Assembly (NCBI GenBank): GCA_009760855.2 | Contig: WPIO01000220.1 | Location: 62,001 to 126,000, forward strand | Direction: 5' to 3' | Origin: Cristatella mucedo | Taxonomy: Eukaryota; Bryozoa; Phylactolaemata; Cristatellidae | Length of the DNA stretch: 64,000 bases | Part shown: piece by piece, positions 1 to 59,265 of the stretch | Position numbering within the stretch: the stretch's first letter is position 1 | Layout: the number at the start of each line of letters is the position of its first letter | The notes under the pieces: generated by a model | Databases searched by the model: none | Told to the model about the DNA's origin: nothing | Seen by the model: only the letters and a program-made list of their open reading frames with translations | Translations under genes and position numbers: made by a program

Positions 1-2074
1 TACCCTTTCAAACTGAGTAGTGATACAATACGAGGAGCTGAGAATTACACAAGAGACGCCTTCGCTAACCTTGCTTTAAAATTTTGACCTGGTGTGTTTC
101 ATAGGAAAGTCATTCCGGCATTCGACGACAGACTGCTTGGGCAACAGTAGCTGATCCCTGTTGCTTAACAGATACTGACCCCGAGACTTTTCGCAAACTA
201 AAATGAACATGCGGGACTCTATTCTTAGCGAAAAGATCCGTCTGTTGCGTTATACCGAAGTTAACTTAAGCTAATCTAGCTTACGCTGAACCGTCTTTAG
301 GTCGGTGGTCACCTGTGTAATTGGCATGTGGGTTCCCGTTCCGAGTTGATGGAATTGCTTCTCTATCTCTTAAAAGCAACCTATCTGGCTTATCGCTTGC
401 CAACGAGAGGTTAAAGCTCGCCTTGTTTCTATTGCCTGCAGGCCTGGCTGGCTTCCTTCACAGGGCTGCATCTAAGCGCTGGGATTTTCTTGGTCCTTAT
501 AAGGACGCTTGCCTAATGGCTAATGTTGTAATGCACTTACGTCTATGCTAGGAGTCCAAATCGCTCGTTCTTCTATACACAAAAAAAGTAAAGGTAAGCT
601 CATTTAATTCCGCCAGCCTCATGTGTGTGGCGTCACAAAAGTGATAGCGGTTCCCACTGTGATTACAGCTGGAAATTCGATACGGCAGCCGTATTCTATC
701 TGGCAGCTCATCTGTCGGAAGTTAGTGATTTATTTTTGCAAGTGAGTGACGACCAAATAGTGCGTAAAGGAGCATTCTTTCTTGCTTCCCTGCATACGCG
801 CCAGAGTAGAGTACAGTCATCTACTTGTACCGGCAGGAGAGCCTCAAGGTTCTTGGGGTAAGACTGTAAGCTGAAAAAATACGAAACTCATCACAGATCA
901 CTCACACAGTGGACCACGAGTCAGTAGCGAGGATTGGGTTCACTAGGGCCAACCCAGAGCCTGTTTGATGCAGTCAATCGTAGCAAAATTCCGAAGAGTG
1001 TGGCAATAGACTCATCCGCCCCACGGATCACCAGTTTACAGCCTGAAGGTCCACTGGGCCCCTAACTACCCCCCCTTCGCCCTTGCTATGACTGAAGCGA
1101 GAGTAGAGTATCAGAGAAACATCAACCCATATCTGTCTGTATGCGTGGGCAAGTCAGGGTGCTTTTTCAGGATGAGCTTCTAAGAAAAGACAATAAGCTA
1201 TCTCATTAAGTGTACCTTCATGTCTCTGAAATGTCATAGGAATCTGATCGTCAAAGTGTTAGTCAAATTAAGTAAGTGTAGTGGGGAGCTGCCACAGAGA
1301 GCACTGCTGGTGCCTATGGCAGGCTCGAAGCCCTTTTCGTTGAAGCTGCTTAAACCTTTAAAGAAATCAAGCATTCTTCCTTATTGATAAATTGCTGCTC
1401 TGTGTATGCGTAATAAACTAAACCATTCCTAAAGCTAATCATCTCAAATGATTATTTATTTCACGGACAGTTTGTGGCATTAGTCTGCCTACTGAGAGTC
1501 CACCGGTAGTGAATTAATGGACTGGTAATAGGCATACATTTTCACCCCGCGTAAGCCTACCTACTGAATATTCTCTCGCTTCTACGACGAGCAGTCACAT
1601 ATACAATATTTCCGATCTTGGCAAGGACAAGGTCTAGTCAATCGCTTAAGACCTACGTAGGGCGCAGCTAAACAAATGAAACCGGTGGCTTCAGCTGGAT
1701 TCGGCTAAATAGTGGGCGTTGCACTGGCATGCTGTCATTTACAGCTTCCACGTTCGGAGTAGCTGATCTGAGCCTTTCAAGTGCCCTCACCTCTGCTTCG
1801 AATGCTCTCCCAATGTGCAGCTTACTGCAGACAGTATTCTAGTCCATGATACCACCGAGGTTGCTATTTCTGTTTTCCTTATCTCGGCACTGTTGTTTTT
1901 GAATAAACGAGAAATATGCCAGCACGTGGAGAGCAAGCCAGAGAATTGATATCGGAGAAAAGCTTCGCGAGACAAACAGGCTGCCATTTTCAGCTCTGAA
2001 GAAGACGTCGAGGTGCTAGAGCTCCGAGCCGTCAAGCTGAGCTACAGTCCTATAGGGTGGCGTGCTCTCTCTCG
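1..2074. other. No gene or repeat recognised
   Basis: Mixed-composition sequence with many stops in all frames. I see no splice-bounded exon or known repeat. Confidence 0.6.
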
Positions 2075-2195
2075 GCCGAGGTCGTGGGATTGAGTCGTTC
2101 AGTGATTGGTCCTGTATTACCCACTGTGAGCGGTGGTGATGGCCGTTAAGACTCTAGTGCTGCTATTTAAACGAGGCTGTGCAATCAGCTAACCT
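2075..2195 (+). mobile_element. SINE family A copy (partial head)
   Basis: GAGGTCGTGGGATTGAGTC (decayed B box), CCCACTGTGAGCGGTGGTGA and AACGAGGCTGTGCAATCAGC match family A. The A-box end is lost. Confidence 0.72.
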
Positions 2196-2659
2196 TTTTT
2201 CTTTTCTTGCGTATGGCCTGTTTCGATCTCCCTTCTTATAGGAAGTTGGCATGGTAAGTGTTACCCAGTAAGTCTTGCATTATATTTGCTCTATCCTAGA
2301 GCGCTGATTAGAAAACTGCTTTTATTTGAAAGATAGTAAATTACCTTCGTGAATGAATTGTAACTCTCCACGATTGCCTTGATTACCTAACGCCTCAGTA
2401 TTTGCTTGTTATATGAGGAGCTTCTGGTGTCCCATTAATAGGGAAGCTTGTGGGGCGCTTCAATGATTTCACCAGCGAGTCATCTGCAAGCCTTGTCAGA
2501 GTATTACAAGCGTAGTGTACGGCTTAATGAACGGGCTGCAAGCATTATCAGCCGGATTAAGGCTGATGATCAATACTTGTGGCTCCTGAATTGCAACGGC
2601 TAAGAAGCGATTATAAGTATATAAATATAAATATAACTTATGTGTACAACACCCTACTC

Positions 2660-3535
2660 CAGCATATCTCCTGTCGAATCAGCTCGAAATCTAGGTTTCA
2701 TATTACAAATCGACCTCTCGTTAGACGACCATATCAGCTCCACAGTCAAATCTGCCTATTTTCAGCATCATAACATTGCTAAAATTCGGGGTTGTTTAGA
2801 TAAGGATACTATGTCCAAGTTGGTCCATGCATTCGTGACATCTCGTCTCGACTTCTGCAACTCACTGCTTACTGGCCTACCAGCATGTGCGATCAGGCGA
2901 TTGCAGCTGGTGCAAAACTTTGCAGCTAGGCTTGTCTGTCGTGAGCGTCGCAGTTGCCACATTACTCCACTTCTCGCCGACCTGCACTGGCTACCAGTCA
3001 AGCAATGGATTGACTTCAAGGTTTTGTAGCTCACTTATAGGTCACTTCATTCTATGGCTCTAGCCTGTCTCTCCGATATACTCCCCCATCAGGCCAAGCA
3101 TCATACCACCCGCATTTCGGAATCCAACAGTCTAGAAATACCTCGTACAAACCTCAAATCCTTTGGAGACCGTGCATTTAGTTCGTATGCTCCTAAAGCC
3201 TGGAACTCCCTCCCGACCTGCGTCAGAACATCCCCTGAACTGACCACATTTAAAAGGAACTTAAAAACACACCTATTTAGGACAGCATTTAGTGGGTCCC
3301 TGTGATTTGTCCTTCACGTGCTTATGCATGCTGACACTGTGCATGCTGCCACTAACCACATTTGCATGCTGACCCTGTGCATATCACCCCTAACCATGTT
3401 ATTCATTTTGTTTGTTTTTCAAGCATGATTTTACTTACCATTCAATTGCATTTCCCTTTGCAGCAAATGTAAAGCGCCTAGAAAGAGATTAAGTTCTCTG
3501 AGGGCGCTTTATCAAGTACATTATTATTATTAATA
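2660..3535 (+). mobile_element. LINE family 1, copy A, 5'-truncated
   Basis: It contains the C-terminal part of an L2/CR1-like ORF2 ([47 protein letters not shown], ending FSGSL) and a 3' UTR. It ends in the GCGCC...GGCGC hairpin and ATTATTATT. The ORF is broken by a nonsense codon at about 3027-3029. Confidence 0.9.
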
Positions 3536-3539
3536 TTGC

Positions 3540-3668
3540 TATTAACTTAATCTCTATTCAGGCGCTTCATGTAAGCCACGGGGCTCGAGCTGACGACTGC
3601 CGCCATCGATAGATTCGCCTTGACCTCAGCCCGCGGCGCGCGCCTTAACCACTGCTATAATCTGCGAC
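3540..3668 (-). mobile_element. SINE family B copy next to LINE copy A
   Basis: ACTTAATCTCTATTCAGGCG, CACGGGGCTCGAGCTGACGA and CGCGCCTTAACCACTGC on the + strand are the reverse of the family B tail, B box and A box. It abuts the ATT tail of copy A. Confidence 0.75.
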
Positions 3669-4259
3669 GAGGCCACAGAAAAGCCGGTGTATTGAGACAG
3701 GCACTCGGTTGTGAGTCCAGACACCTCACTGGCATTTGAGTTGATTTGAGCTCTAGGCCACGGAGCCGTTGGTGTACGTTTCGACTACAATTGAAGGCCT
3801 AGAACCCTCCGATACTATCAAATAGACTTGTCCACGTTATGGATACAGACTTTCCCATGCCAAGGTATGGGTGTTCTTTATTTCTGCCGTGTTCCGGCTA
3901 ATGTCGGCAGCTCGGCATACCTTCGCGCATCAATGTAGCACCTACATGTCACTAGCCGCGCTGCAAGATTCATTGTCGAGCGTCGGCTGAGACCGGCACC
4001 ATTACAAGCACTGCGCTGGCGGCCTAGTCCGGACGCGGATGCAGCACACCGCGTTTGTAACGAAAGCAATAGAGAAGCGCTCCTTCGAAGGGGCCTACGG
4101 TGAATCGTTCGTTAGGTCTTGCCTAAGTCTAGGCCAAGAATTAGATTCAAGCGCGTCTTCGGAGTCTTTCTATCAGTCATGCCGAAGTCTTGGACCGCCC
4201 CTATTCTAGGTGACATGTGAACGAAAGACTGAAGCAGGGCCGAAGCAAGACTCGCCATG

Positions 4260-4830
4260 TAAACGCCGCTTTAGAGCTATAAGCACCCGATGATGGCGTC
4301 GCGGTACATCCCACAGGCAGAGGCTGACGTGCAACCCTGCTCGGCGGCATGCCGCGGGCCATGGCCGCCTTTCGCTTGGTGGAGTCGCGCGCGAGGCTGC
4401 CGTCCCGAGCCGCCAGCCAGCTGCCTGCTGGACGCAGGGTTCGCGAAAGACGCCCACCCAGTCGCTTTGAACTGGCTCGGGGCGCGGATGACGCGTTCAG
4501 CCGCCCCCTCCGCCCCTCCCCCACCGTTCGACCGCTGCCACGAAGCTGCGGCCTCAGCTGGGGTCTCGCCCACGATCTGGCGCTGCACTGCTGCAGGAGA
4601 CGCTTGCAGCTCTCCTCCCCGGTCTCAAGTGCTAGCCGCTGTACTGGGGCCGAATGCGGCGGCCTCCAGCTACTAGCCGGCGCGAGCTCGGTGAAAGGGA
4701 ATTCAGCGGGCATTTATTTGGACCGATCCGCGGCGGAAGTGTCAGGGCGCAGTGGCGGACGGTGAGCTCGTTCAGGCTACCGGTGGCTCTCGGAACATAG
4801 AGCTCTGACCAGTCGCCCCGGCCCGCCATG
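4260..4830. promoter_or_regulatory. GC/CpG-rich block, possible CpG island
   Basis: About 570 bp are very GC- and CpG-rich, unlike the AT-richer flanks. Open frames exist on both strands, as expected by chance in GC-rich DNA, and none resembles a known protein. It could be a promoter or first exon of an unseen gene, or a GC-rich repeat. Confidence 0.3.
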
Positions 4831-5644
4831 TGGCGTACGATGCTTACTAAGCCTGTGACTACGGACGCCAGAGCAGCAGTTGCGTCTCTCCCTGATAAAT
4901 TCGTAATACGTAATGGCGGGTTACGTCTCCTAGATCTAACTCAAAATCTTCTCCTAAATCCAACTTTTTTCTAGTGACGTTCTGACGTCCGCTTAGGGCT
5001 GATTACTTTTTATTGACAAAGTTCGCCGAAAAATGCCGCTCCAGGGACGTCTTATTTAGGAAAAAGTCACATTTTTGAGCTCGATGTACTACTTCCGGTG
5101 TAAATAGGTCTTTCAAAAAATAATTGTATTCACTATGTTCCGGTCATTCGTCGTTAACCAAAACTGGGGATTGCATTTATAACTTGTTTGTCTTTATTTA
5201 CAAAAACTTTCAAAACCTTCAAAATTTCAGATGTCTTCCTTACAGCTCAGCGACGATCACTAGTACCGATTCACTGCCGCAGCCTTGACTTTTTTTTGCA
5301 ACCGACGCACGACCTAATGTGATTGTAACCTTAAGTCACAGTTGGAATTTGAGATTTCGTAGTGATTATCCGAGTTTCAGTTGTAGCCGAATGGAAAAGT
5401 GAAAGACCGGATCCTTCCGTCTATGACTAATTAAAAAAATTACTTCAATATTCCCGATTTGTCGAATGCTCAGCGATTTGGAGCCGCGGCTCCCTCATTT
5501 TAGCTACGCTGTGAAGTCATTGTAATTGGCTCACAACGCTGGGAGTATTCTTGGAGAAGTAGAACTTGGACGCTGTCTGGTGTCAAAACAAATTCGAGAT
5601 TTCTGAAATCTTAATGAGAGGCTCGAGCGACTTATTAAAAATAA
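4831..5644. other. AT-richer intergenic sequence
   Basis: Nothing recognised. The GC-rich block ends abruptly at its left edge. Confidence 0.6.
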
Positions 5645-5802
5645 TATATTATATTAATATAATTCATTTATATAGCGCCCCAAAAGAAATTAATCTCTAT
5701 TCAGGCGCTTCACATATGCCTCGGGGCTCGAGCCCACGACCTCAGTCAGACCTTGGTCGGAGCGAGCACCTTAACCGCTTGACCAAACCAGCTCGGCGAT
5801 GT
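5645..5802 (-). mobile_element. SINE family B copy
   Basis: Near complete. The tail is TTTATATAGCGCC...GGCGCTTCA, the B box region reads on the minus strand GAGGTCGTGGGCTCGAGCCC, and the head on the minus strand is TGGTTTGGTCAAGCGGTTAA. Confidence 0.9.
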
Positions 5803-6129
5803 CCTTGTGTAGGCACTGAGCAGCATCGTAATGCCCCTCTATTATGGATAATGAGCGTGACAGCTGAACCTTGATTACTAACTATGAGCTTTGCAGCTGA
5901 GCTTGACAGCTGAACCTCGATTACAACCATAAAATATGCCGCTGAATTTGAACTGAGCCGCCTATGAAATAGCAACGATAAGCCGAAGCTTATAAGCAAT
6001 GCGATATATTATGGCGTACAAGCGAGATAATTACATGACTTGTGACGCGGCCGTCATATACGGCATGAGCCTGAACGCATAGGCTCTCTTGGATAAACGT
6101 TCTGCTGGGCAGTACCTAGCGTACCTAAT

Positions 6130-6660
6130 GTACCTAGCGCTGAGCGCGAGCTGCCGTAAGCGTGTTAGTGAGTCGGGTAGAAGTCAGCTGTCGTATCAGC
6201 CGTAATATACAATCTATTGTTATGCTTTTTCTATTGAGGCTTGTTATTAATGTATCGTGCAGGATATCGAGCACTGTGCGGTTATCGTCAGCATATCCCG
6301 AGCGTCAGGCCTTAGCATATTTCATGCTGTGTATGGTGCCGCCGCTACCCGAACCGGCGAGAGTGTGGGCATGTCGTCGCCATCATGCGGTGCCGCTCCA
6401 GGCCAATGTTCCGTCCGCCCAACGGGCGCGTTCTATGGTGGCACGTGACATATCCCCTTTTAACTACTGGGCGCTTCGGAACTGCTTACGCTACTACCGC
6501 TACATCCGTACATACGCTCGCTCCCTTGTGTTGCCTGTATACGTTACGATACAGCCGCCTTCAACAACTGACCAACACCACAGCACGCTTGTGGGGGTTT
6601 GTTTATCGTCGCGCCACCATCGCGCGCCCACGAGCCCCTACTAGGGTCTCGCGGTCATAA
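6130..6660 (+). repeat. Dispersed repeat R1, longest copy
   Basis: The first part matches 61700-61945 (GAGCTGC.GTAAGC, CGTATCAGCC, GCGCCGCTA). The second part matches the reverse complement of 35755-36085 (GTTCCGTC.GCCCA.CGGG, GGCACGTGAC, CGCCCACGAGCCCCTAC). The element class is unknown, and no convincing protein or TIR was seen. Confidence 0.75.
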
Positions 6661-6861
6661 CAGCTCCCGGCTAGAATGTCAACAAATAAAAATACGTAAC
6701 AATAATATTAAGTAGTTTGCATAGCGTCCAAGGAAAACCAAATTTATTGCCCTTGAAACGTTACTGTTCTGTTCCCAGTTCCTAAATTGTGATGGCCAAG
6801 AACAGGCTATCCGATGATCTTATGGCGAAGGCGGCATCAAAGTCGCATTTGTGTATTTAAT

Positions 6862-7045
6862 GGCTCACTAGGTAAGGCGGTTGATTTTCACAACCTCGGC
6901 CCGATGTCATGGGTTCGAATCTTGTGGTGGGCGATCCTTTATCGCCGCTGCAAGCGGTGGTGATAGCCGTCAAGGCTCTTCTGTCGCTATACAAAAAGAG
7001 GCTGTTTAATCAGCTTGTATTTGTTTATTTATTTTATTTATAGAC
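6862..7045 (+). mobile_element. SINE family A copy
   Basis: Head CTAGGTAAGGCGGTTG, B box GGTTCGAATC, body GCAAGCGGTGGTGATAGCCG, and tail GAGGCTGTTTAATCAGCTTG with an ATTTATTTATTT end. Confidence 0.88.
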
Positions 7046-7712
7046 CTTGGCATTGAAGCTGAGCGGTCCATTCGCCGCTGAGCCTCACAAGAGTGTGTGG
7101 ATGTCGCGGCCTCTTTCGAGTGCCCGTAACCATGCATCGCTGTCAATTAGACTACTCTGCACTATGGATGTGAACTTTTTTAGGTGAAGATACGAGTGCT
7201 CTTCGTTACTGTCTCGTTCCTCTGCAGTCAACATACCGCAGGCAATGGTGCCGCACCTGCAAGTCGTTAGCCACGACTACGAGGCTTAGGGCTTCGTCGG
7301 TATTCATTTGCAGAGACGAGCAACAGTACGAGCGCTGCGCTTTCGATCTGGCTCTGTCCTGAAAAACGCGGAAGCTCAACATTCGTTGGTCATGCAGGCG
7401 CTTTGCAGCTTGCAGGAGGAAAGCAATAACAAATGATTAATGACATGCAAAGTGTCACACTTAGACGAGGGTACAAAAGCACTTAGCACTGACGTGCTTA
7501 GACCGGCGTGTAAAAAGCAACAAGACAACTTTAAGGACCCTACGTGGGTAAGAACCCTGCTTGCAAATTCACACTGAACCGCTCACTATTGAGCACGATA
7601 AACATACAGGAACAAACAGACAAGTTTACTGGAGCCAGGGAAAGCTGAGCAACGATCTGGCTGGAAGATGCGATGTAGGCAATTCAGGCATTCCGACCCA
7701 GCCGCCAGCTGT
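7046..7712. other. Intergenic sequence, nothing recognised
   Basis: No exon or repeat match seen between SINE A and LINE copy B. Confidence 0.6.
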
Positions 7713-9480
7713 CTTAATAATAATAACAATAACAATAATAATAATGCACTTTATGAAGCGCCCTCAGAGAACTTGATCTCTCTCTATAGGCGCTTTACAT
7801 TTGCTGCAAAAAGAAACGCAATTGAATGGTGAGTAAAATCATGCTTGATAAACAAGCAAAATTAATAACATGGTTAGGGGTGACATGCACAGGCTCAGCA
7901 TGCAAATGTGGTTGGTGGCAGCATGCACAGTGTCACCACGCATAAGCACATGAACGATGAATCACAGGGACCCACTAAATGCTGTCCTAAATAGGTGTGT
8001 TTTTAAGTTCCTTTTAAATGTGGTCAGGTCAGGGGATGTTCTGATGCAGGTCGGGAGGGAGTTCCAGGCTTTGGGAGCATACGAGCTAAATGCACGGTCT
8101 CCAAAGGATTTGAGGTTTGTACGAGGTATTTCTAATCTGTTGGATTCCGAAAAGCGGGTGGTACGATGCTTGGCCTGATAGGGGAGTATATCTGAGAGAT
8201 AGGCTGGAGCTAAAGAATGAAGGGACCTAAAAGTGAGCGACAAAACCTTGAAGTCAATCCATTGCTTGACTGGTAGCCAGTGCAGGTCGGCAAGACGTTG
8301 TGTAATGTGGCAACTGCGACGCTCACGACTGACAAGCCTAGCTGCAGAGTTTTGCACCAGTTGCAATCGCCTGATCGCACATGCTTGTAGGCCAGTAAGC
8401 ACTGAGTTGCAGAAGTCGAGACGAGATGTCACGAATGCATGGACCAACTTAGACGTGGTATACTTATCTAAACAACCCCGAATTTTAGCAATGTTATGAT
8501 GCTGAAAATAGGCAGATTCGACTATGGAGCTGATATGGTCGTCTAACGAGAGGTCTCTTTGGAATATGACACCTAGATTTCGAGCTGATTCAACAGGAGA
8601 TATGCAGGCAGAGCCAATTTTGAACTTCTGCCGTTTCAATTTGTGAATCACACTGGGTTTTCCCATAACTAGTAAGTTAGTTTTATCTTTTAGTTTTAGA
8701 AAATTTGCTGCCATCCATGTGCGGATGTCATCAATACATGCAGCAAGTGAGTTGAGAGAATTTGAGGTGCTCGAAGGCTTGGAGGGATCAAAGCAAAGGT
8801 ACAAGTGAGCGTCATCCGCATAGAAGTGAAAGCCTAGATTGTGCTTGGCAATCACATCAGCAAGAGGGAGAGTATAAACCGTGAAAAGAACCGGACCTAG
8901 CACGGAGCCACGAGGTACTCCATATTTCAGAGGTACTTCAGATGATCTTTGTCCATTCACATCAATACTCTGGAATCTCCCCCTAAGATAGGACCTGAAC
9001 CACTGCAGAGCAGTGCCAGCGATGCCCAGGCGAGATGAGAGGTGCTCTAGAAGAACTTTGTGATTGATGGTATCAAAAGCTGCCGAAAGATCAATCAAAA
9101 CAAGCAGAGACACTCTACCCATGTCTGCCTTCCTGAGTAGGTCGTTGCATACCCTAAGCAATGCTGACTCTGTGGAGTGATTAGCTCTAAAGCCGGACTG
9201 GAACTTACTAGCAAGGTGTGAGGTTTCGATATATGAGTTCAGCTGGTCTGCCACGACCCGTTGCAGTGTCTTGTATAGGAATGGTAGAAGGGAGACTGGG
9301 CGGTAGTTGCTTAAGTTCTCTTGGTCTAATGTCGCTTTCTTGAGAACTGGCCCGATTACAGCTTTTTTGATAGGTGCTGGTACATGACCCGAGGCTAACG
9401 ACATAATGACATTAAAAAATATAAGTAAGCCTGGCTGTAATTTGAATGGACTCACAAATCTGTAATCCAGATTAAGCAAT
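7713..9480 (-). mobile_element. LINE family 1, copy B, longest RT copy
   Basis: An uninterrupted frame of about 500 codons (7962-9479, minus) covers most of the reverse transcriptase. It has KKATLDQENLSNYRPVSLLP, motif A DLSAAFDTI (about residue 130), GVPRGSVLGP where most relatives have GVPQG, and the catalytic YADD (about 220), then the thumb to FSGSL. The apparent start codon is not ATG. The upstream endonuclease half is missing, so the copy is 5'-truncated and cannot be autonomous. The 3' end at 7714-7760 is (TTA)n plus the hairpin. It is an L2/CR1-superfamily non-LTR element. Confidence 0.93.
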
Positions 9481-10690
9481 GTAGAAACCTTTGAATAATC
9501 TGGAACTATTAAGCAAACTTCCCTTCGAAGCTGTCCAGATACTTCGTCGCATATGGGTCCTACGCTGACCCATGATGGCTTTTATGTTAGTTCACCCAGG
9601 CAAGACAGGTGGCTGCCGCGGTCGAGATACCTGAACGGCCAATTTCACGCCCTCCTGCAGGCTTTTCAATCTAACTCCAATTAATAACTGGTAGCCTCAA
9701 ATTAATAGCCTTTAATTTAAAAGCTCCCCATGCTGAAGACGAACTTTCCAACGAGCCTCAAAAGGTCTGCTAGGCAAATTTCGTAGCCTTCCTTTGTGGC
9801 CAATGATGCGGAGGCGGCTTGTCCAAAGCCCAGTACTGGCTTCCGCTGGGGCCTCTTAACCCTCTTTATTGATTGTAGCCGTCCTGTCTTTCAGAGATAG
9901 ATTATCATGTTGGATTGGCTGCATCAATCATCGTCAGGATTGGTCTGCAGGGGAAAGGGCTGACAGCCCATCAAAGCTTACTGGCCGAATTGAGCCAAAT
10001 CGTTTGGGGAGAACAAATATTAGGGTCTGAGGTGTCTGAAGGCATACTTGGCTAGGATCGATATGGAATTCTGATGGTGACCTGGCTTTAAACCGCCAAT
10101 GTTTTATTGGTATCCGTCGTATTTTATTGTAATCTCGGGAAATGGAAACCTGGAAGGCCCGGAGCGATTATATCGGGCCGCAAGGCGACCCAGATACCTG
10201 CAGTAAGCAAGGTTATGTAAGCGTTAATGCTTTCTGATGAATTCCAGACAACGAGCTATGAATTTAGAAAAATAAATGTATTCACTCTTCTTCTCTTTAG
10301 TTGTCTGCGGTATGGTCATCGGAGGCATCCGCTCGTTTACATTGCGATTGAGTATGCCTAGCTGTAGTGGTGAAACTACCGACTTCGGGCCAACAGGGAT
10401 CCCCTCTGAACGTTTTCCTGGAAATTCGTGTCTTTCCATTGAGGAACTGAAGGGCTGCAATCGGGAGCTTCAAGACGGTTGCTTAGAAATTACTATCTCT
10501 GATTAGGGTCTTGAGGTTCCTATCTCTAGGCTGCCATTCGTAACTTGTAAGGATTAAACGGGTCCAGTTTTGCTAGGAGTGTGCACAATCCTTCCTCGAT
10601 ATTTCACGTATAGCATCATTTTCCTATTGTCAGAGGCCAAACATCCTCGGTTGTGAAGAACCTGCTGATGCTGCCACCTTCAGCCATTAC
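9481..10690. other. Intergenic sequence with one curious short frame
   Basis: The only point of note is a + strand frame at 10276-10506 (76 codons). Its first 20 residues are hydrophobic (MYSLFFSLVVCGMVIGGIRS), and its remainder holds several Cys. It could be a small secreted protein or chance. No homology is recognised. Confidence 0.3.
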
Positions 10691-10950
10691 CGGGGAGGGG
10701 CTGGCTTCTATCGAAGGGGAATTTGGTTCCGCCCAAGGGGCGGTCTCTCCGCCACACATGGCCACCGACTCGAGCTCCTTGCTTCTGTGCACAGCCCTCT
10801 TTCTGATTGGCTGGTGCTAAAGGTCAGGGGCCTGCGCCAGTAATCAGCCGTAGCTCGCTCCGGCCGCCGCTACCTGCCGCTCCCGGATCTGCGGAAGACT
10901 CGCCCGACTGCGTTTCGACCAACAGGGGCTACATAGGCGAGGTAGGCTAA
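10691..10950 (+). promoter_or_regulatory. Candidate CpG-rich promoter / 5' UTR region of zyx
   Basis: This block is much richer in CpG than its flanks, especially 10855-10930. It contains CTGATTGGCTGG near 10803, an inverted CCAAT (NF-Y type) motif, followed by GC-rich sequence. It lies about 1.3 kb upstream of the first coding exon, which needs an upstream 5' exon. A weak donor-like GGCGAG/GTAGGC occurs near 10936-10947. This is inference; no TATA box or initiator is obvious. Confidence 0.35.
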
Positions 10951-12168
10951 GAGCTCGGAGCTAGGTGTGTCGGTTAGATTTGCAGGCTTCAGTACCCGCT
11001 TTAGGGCTCGACTTGGTATGCTTTCGATCGCACATTCCTTTCGACCGGCACACTTTCTCGCCCGCGTAGGGTATTGACTGACGTGCCGGTAGGGATATAT
11101 GCCTTAGCCATTTGCTACTGCGTGCACTTGCAGCATAATTAGCTTATTGGGCCCCCCACACATGCAGAATCCTTGGTTTGCAAACGATACGATCCCTAAC
11201 GTTTAGGCACGATACTATCCGCCGGCATTTGCAACCCCTCTGGCAACCGACCTTCGATAACCCCATTGCTCTTCGCTTAAGACCTACATAGAGCTCGTTG
11301 CGTATTCTGGGATTGCCTAATTCTTATATCGGTACGGAGCGTCAGTCATTCTGCCCGCTAGCTCATGGCATCACTGATTTAAGGTATAGGTCTTGGACCT
11401 AGGGATGGGACCTATACAGAAGGAGTAAAGCATACCAATGCATGTGCCTACACTGCGATGGTGGGTAGACTTAGATGCGACGCTACCTGAATGCTCCCGG
11501 TGACTGCGATGTTCCGTTTTTTGGTAGTTTTTGTATATCGTGTACCGACTCTTGAGCCCTGCCGGCAGTATCCAGCAACAGCATAAGCTAAGCGGTTTTA
11601 GTAACATATCCTGTTTGACTCAGACCTCTGCACACCGGCACACGACTTGATTGTCTCAATATTGTGGCAGCTGGCTTACAAAGTAGCCCTTCTGGGAGAT
11701 GACAGCGGCAGCGCTGGAGGCTTCTAGTAGACTCACACAAGTGTACTCAAGCCTCCATGGTCCTTTCTCTGGGTGGGGCCAACTGCTTGCATTCCTTCAA
11801 TTGACTCATCGTGTGCTTGCATTGTTTCACTCGTTGCAGCTATTGTAATGACCATGTGAGGCAAAATTTATGTCTCACTGCATGACGGCTCATGACATGA
11901 GCTGCTCTCCTGATTTATTGTTCAGTTTGTAGCTTGACTAGCTACTTCTTGAGGCCTAGCACCTCGAGAAACCCTGGTAAATTCACGTCGAAGGTAGTGA
12001 TAGATTTTTAGTTCGTATGTCTGATCTAGTTGAATAGACGACTTCTGCCTAGTCATGCAGTATTTGTCACCTAAGCTGGGCATGGTAGACACCATTTTTT
12101 GTGATAGGTATGAAGGTCTTATTGGTTTAAATGCAACCCTGGTTACAATATTTTCTTATTACTTCTAG
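10951..12168 (+). other. Putative 5' intron or upstream flank of zyx
   Basis: If the CpG block holds a 5' UTR exon, this is the first intron, ending in a good acceptor at 12168. No coding exon is seen. Confidence 0.45.
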
Positions 12169-59078
<46,910 letters not shown>

Positions 59079-59085
59079 TGATTGA

Positions 59086-59265
59086 AATAAATAAATAAAT
59101 CCTAGCTGATTTAACAGCCTCTTTTTGTATAGCGACAGAAGAGCCTTTATGGTGTAGTTTTACTTTGTAGTGGCGATAAAGGATCGCCCACCGCAGGAAT
59201 CGAACCCACGACCTCGGGACCGAGGTCGTGAAAGCAACCGCCTTACCTAGTGTGCCATCACGGAA
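59086..59265 (-). mobile_element. SINE family A copy, well preserved
   Basis: Tail AAATAAATAAATCCTAGCTG, CGATAAAGGATCGCCCACCG, and B box on the minus strand GGTTCGATTCC (59191-59205). It sits in the zyx 3' flank and offers AATAAA motifs on the + strand. Confidence 0.92.

Noticed and set aside
4201-4829. Overlapping 100-170 codon frames on both strands
   Set aside because: GC-rich DNA lacks stops by chance; no domain, start context or splice logic seen.
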